DNA from: Deltaproteobacteria bacterium YD0425bin51
GTDB lineage: Bacteria > Desulfobacterota > Desulfobacteria > Desulfobacterales > YD0425bin51
Length of the DNA stretch: 64,000 nt
Assembly (NCBI GenBank): GCA_002753225.1
Contig: PDZS01000016.1
Coordinates: 25,524 to 89,523, forward strand
Direction: 5' to 3'
Part shown: positions 63,238 through 64,000 of the stretch, in pieces
Layout: each line of letters begins with the position of its first letter
Numbering within the stretch: the stretch's first letter is position 1
Made by a program: the position numbers and the translations under genes
The notes under the pieces: model-generated
Databases searched by the model: none
Seen by the model: the letters and a program-made list of their open reading frames with translations, nothing else
What the model was told of the DNA's origin: nothing

Positions 63238-63402
63238 ATTTGTTATTTGCTATTTAAGATAAAAGTTAATATTTTCATACTATTAGTCGTCTTTTTCAAC
63301 TCATGTTGCCAAAATAAATTGCATATATTTTGCAAATATTTATGCTTTTTCCCATTGAGCACTATTAGATATAAAGGTCCATAACAATGATATTTTACTC
63401 AA

Positions 63403-63420
63403 TTGGTATGATTATTGCTG
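63403..63420 (+). promoter_or_regulatory. Sigma-54 (-24/-12) type promoter for the LprI-like gene
   Basis: TTGGTATGATTATTGCT (63403-63419) has GG (63405-63406) and GC (63417-63418) ten bases apart, and is nearly the same as the element at 43301 (TGGTAT-A/G-ATTATTGCT). The start codon follows about 83 bases after the GC. Confidence 0.5.
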
Positions 63421-63501
63421 AATATTAAAAAATTATTCAAATCTATCAGAAAAAAATAATCTTCTTCTTATTATATGCTATAAAAGATTAATGGAGGTCG
63501 C

Positions 63502-64000
63502 ATGAAAGATGATACAAACACATTTATTGACGATATCTCAGCAACTTTTATTATAATTTTACTGAGTTTGCTCAACCAACTGGCATTTGCAGCAAGCTTT
63601 GATTGTAGTAAGGCAAGCACAAAAGTCGAAAAGCTTGTCTGTGACGATGCAAATCTTTCAAAGCTAGATGAGGAACTCGGCAAGGCATATGGTGAGGCTA
63701 AGAAAAAGGTATTTGATCTTAATGATGAGCAGCGGGCATGGCTTAAATCCAGAAATAAATGTATTGATACTGAATGCCTTACAAACATCTATCGCGATCG
63801 TATCAATATCTTGCAAAACATCAGTATCAATCGTCCAGTTCAAAATCCGCCCCGTTTAACAGTAGTCCAAGTTAAAAAATATCCACCTTATCCAGATGTA
63901 TGGGGGTATGAATTTCCTGCTAAGAATGATAGAAGCCTCGCATTTCATGCAGTTAAGATCCCTAATGGAGATTATTTTATTACATATATTAGTAATATAA
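63502..64000 (+). CDS. Exported LprI-like (DUF1311) protein, partial (3' end outside window)
   Basis: The frame starts after AATGGAGGTCGC and is open to the window edge (166 codons). An N-terminal hydrophobic stretch (ISATFIIILLSLLNQLAFAA) serves as a signal. The LprI N-terminal domain follows: SFDCSKASTKVEKLVCDD, LSKLDEELGKAYGEAK, DEQRAWLKSRNKC and ECLTNIYRDRI, with the typical four cysteines. In mycobacteria this domain inhibits lysozyme. A further region (KKYPPYPDVWGYEFP, DRSLAFHAVKIPNGDYFIT) continues past the edge and may be a propeller-like domain. A sigma-54-type promoter lies upstream. Confidence 0.82.
   Translation, partial: MKDDTNTFIDDISATFIIILLSLLNQLAFAASFDCSKASTKVEKLVCDDANLSKLDEELGKAYGEAKKKVFDLNDEQRAWLKSRNKCIDTECLTNIYRDRINILQNISINRPVQNPPRLTVVQVKKYPPYPDVWGYEFPAKNDRSLAFHAVKIPNGDYFITYISNI

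Larger units (their letters stand above)
63177..63501. other. 325-bp intergenic region with regulatory signals, no gene seen
   Basis: I see no coding frame of interest here. It holds two TTCGATA repeats (63180-63201), the palindrome at 63222-63237, and a sigma-54-type promoter at 63403-63419. No T-tract terminator was found behind the kinase gene. Confidence 0.6.

Noticed and set aside
1..64000. CRISPR arrays, rRNA, tRNA genes and insertion sequences
   Set aside because: I looked for spaced direct repeats, transposase motifs and conserved RNA gene sequences and saw none.

Overview
The window is AT-rich (roughly 30% GC by eye) and comes from a Gram-negative bacterium. It carries lipid A/Kdo genes (waaA, lpxK), a TolC/HlyB/HlyD-type secretion system, many sensor kinases and c-di-GMP proteins, a 4Fe-4S protein, DUF362, FmdB and RlpA. 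The aspartate-semialdehyde-dependent spermidine genes and the Gly-rich 'CFI-box' C-terminus fit a deltaproteobacterial (Desulfobacterota, probably Desulfobacterales) genome. The lineage is inferred from gene content; no rRNA or tRNA gene is visible.

Layout. 1-4.3 kb (minus): a partial 7TM-DISM sensor, a TudS/DUF523 protein, two periplasmic binding proteins and an FmdB trio. 4.4-6.15 kb: a SAM methyltransferase, a DUF2283 gene pair, and a decayed second copy of the methyltransferase 3' end. 6.2-7.4 kb (minus): an HD-GYP protein. 7.6-14.5 kb (plus): a five-gene operon with a cysteine hydrolase, a TerY-P-like triad (vWA, PP2C, atypical kinase) and a large hybrid histidine kinase. 14.5-27.6 kb: metabolic and envelope genes (glycogen phosphorylase, permease with His-rich secreted protein, cupin, DUF362, C69 peptidase, phosphoesterase, waaA-lpxK, ferredoxin).

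27.7-40.2 kb (plus): polyamine genes (speA, carboxynorspermidine synthase and decarboxylase) run without a visible terminator into what looks like a RiPP locus. That locus has a 52-aa precursor-like ORF, a radical SAM/SPASM protein with a PqqD-like N-terminus, a SipW-type signal peptidase, a secreted C25 (gingipain-like) protease, a nucleotidyltransferase, an HPr-kinase-like ATPase and a PqqD protein. This is the strongest candidate here for an undescribed system.

40.2-43.2 kb (minus): two response-regulator/histidine-kinase fusions. 43.4-56.98 kb (plus): a secreted PI-PLC-like protein behind a sigma-54-type promoter, a thiolase, AI-2E transporter, gyrA, radC, pgk, a VTT membrane protein, a PAS-GGDEF cyclase, a second LivJ-like binding protein and rlpA. 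57.2-63.2 kb (plus): a type I secretion operon ending in a kinase-DUF1566 fusion. 63.5 kb to the end: a partial LprI-like gene, also behind a sigma-54-type promoter. The two sigma-54-type promoters have related upstream palindromes, which suggests one shared activator.
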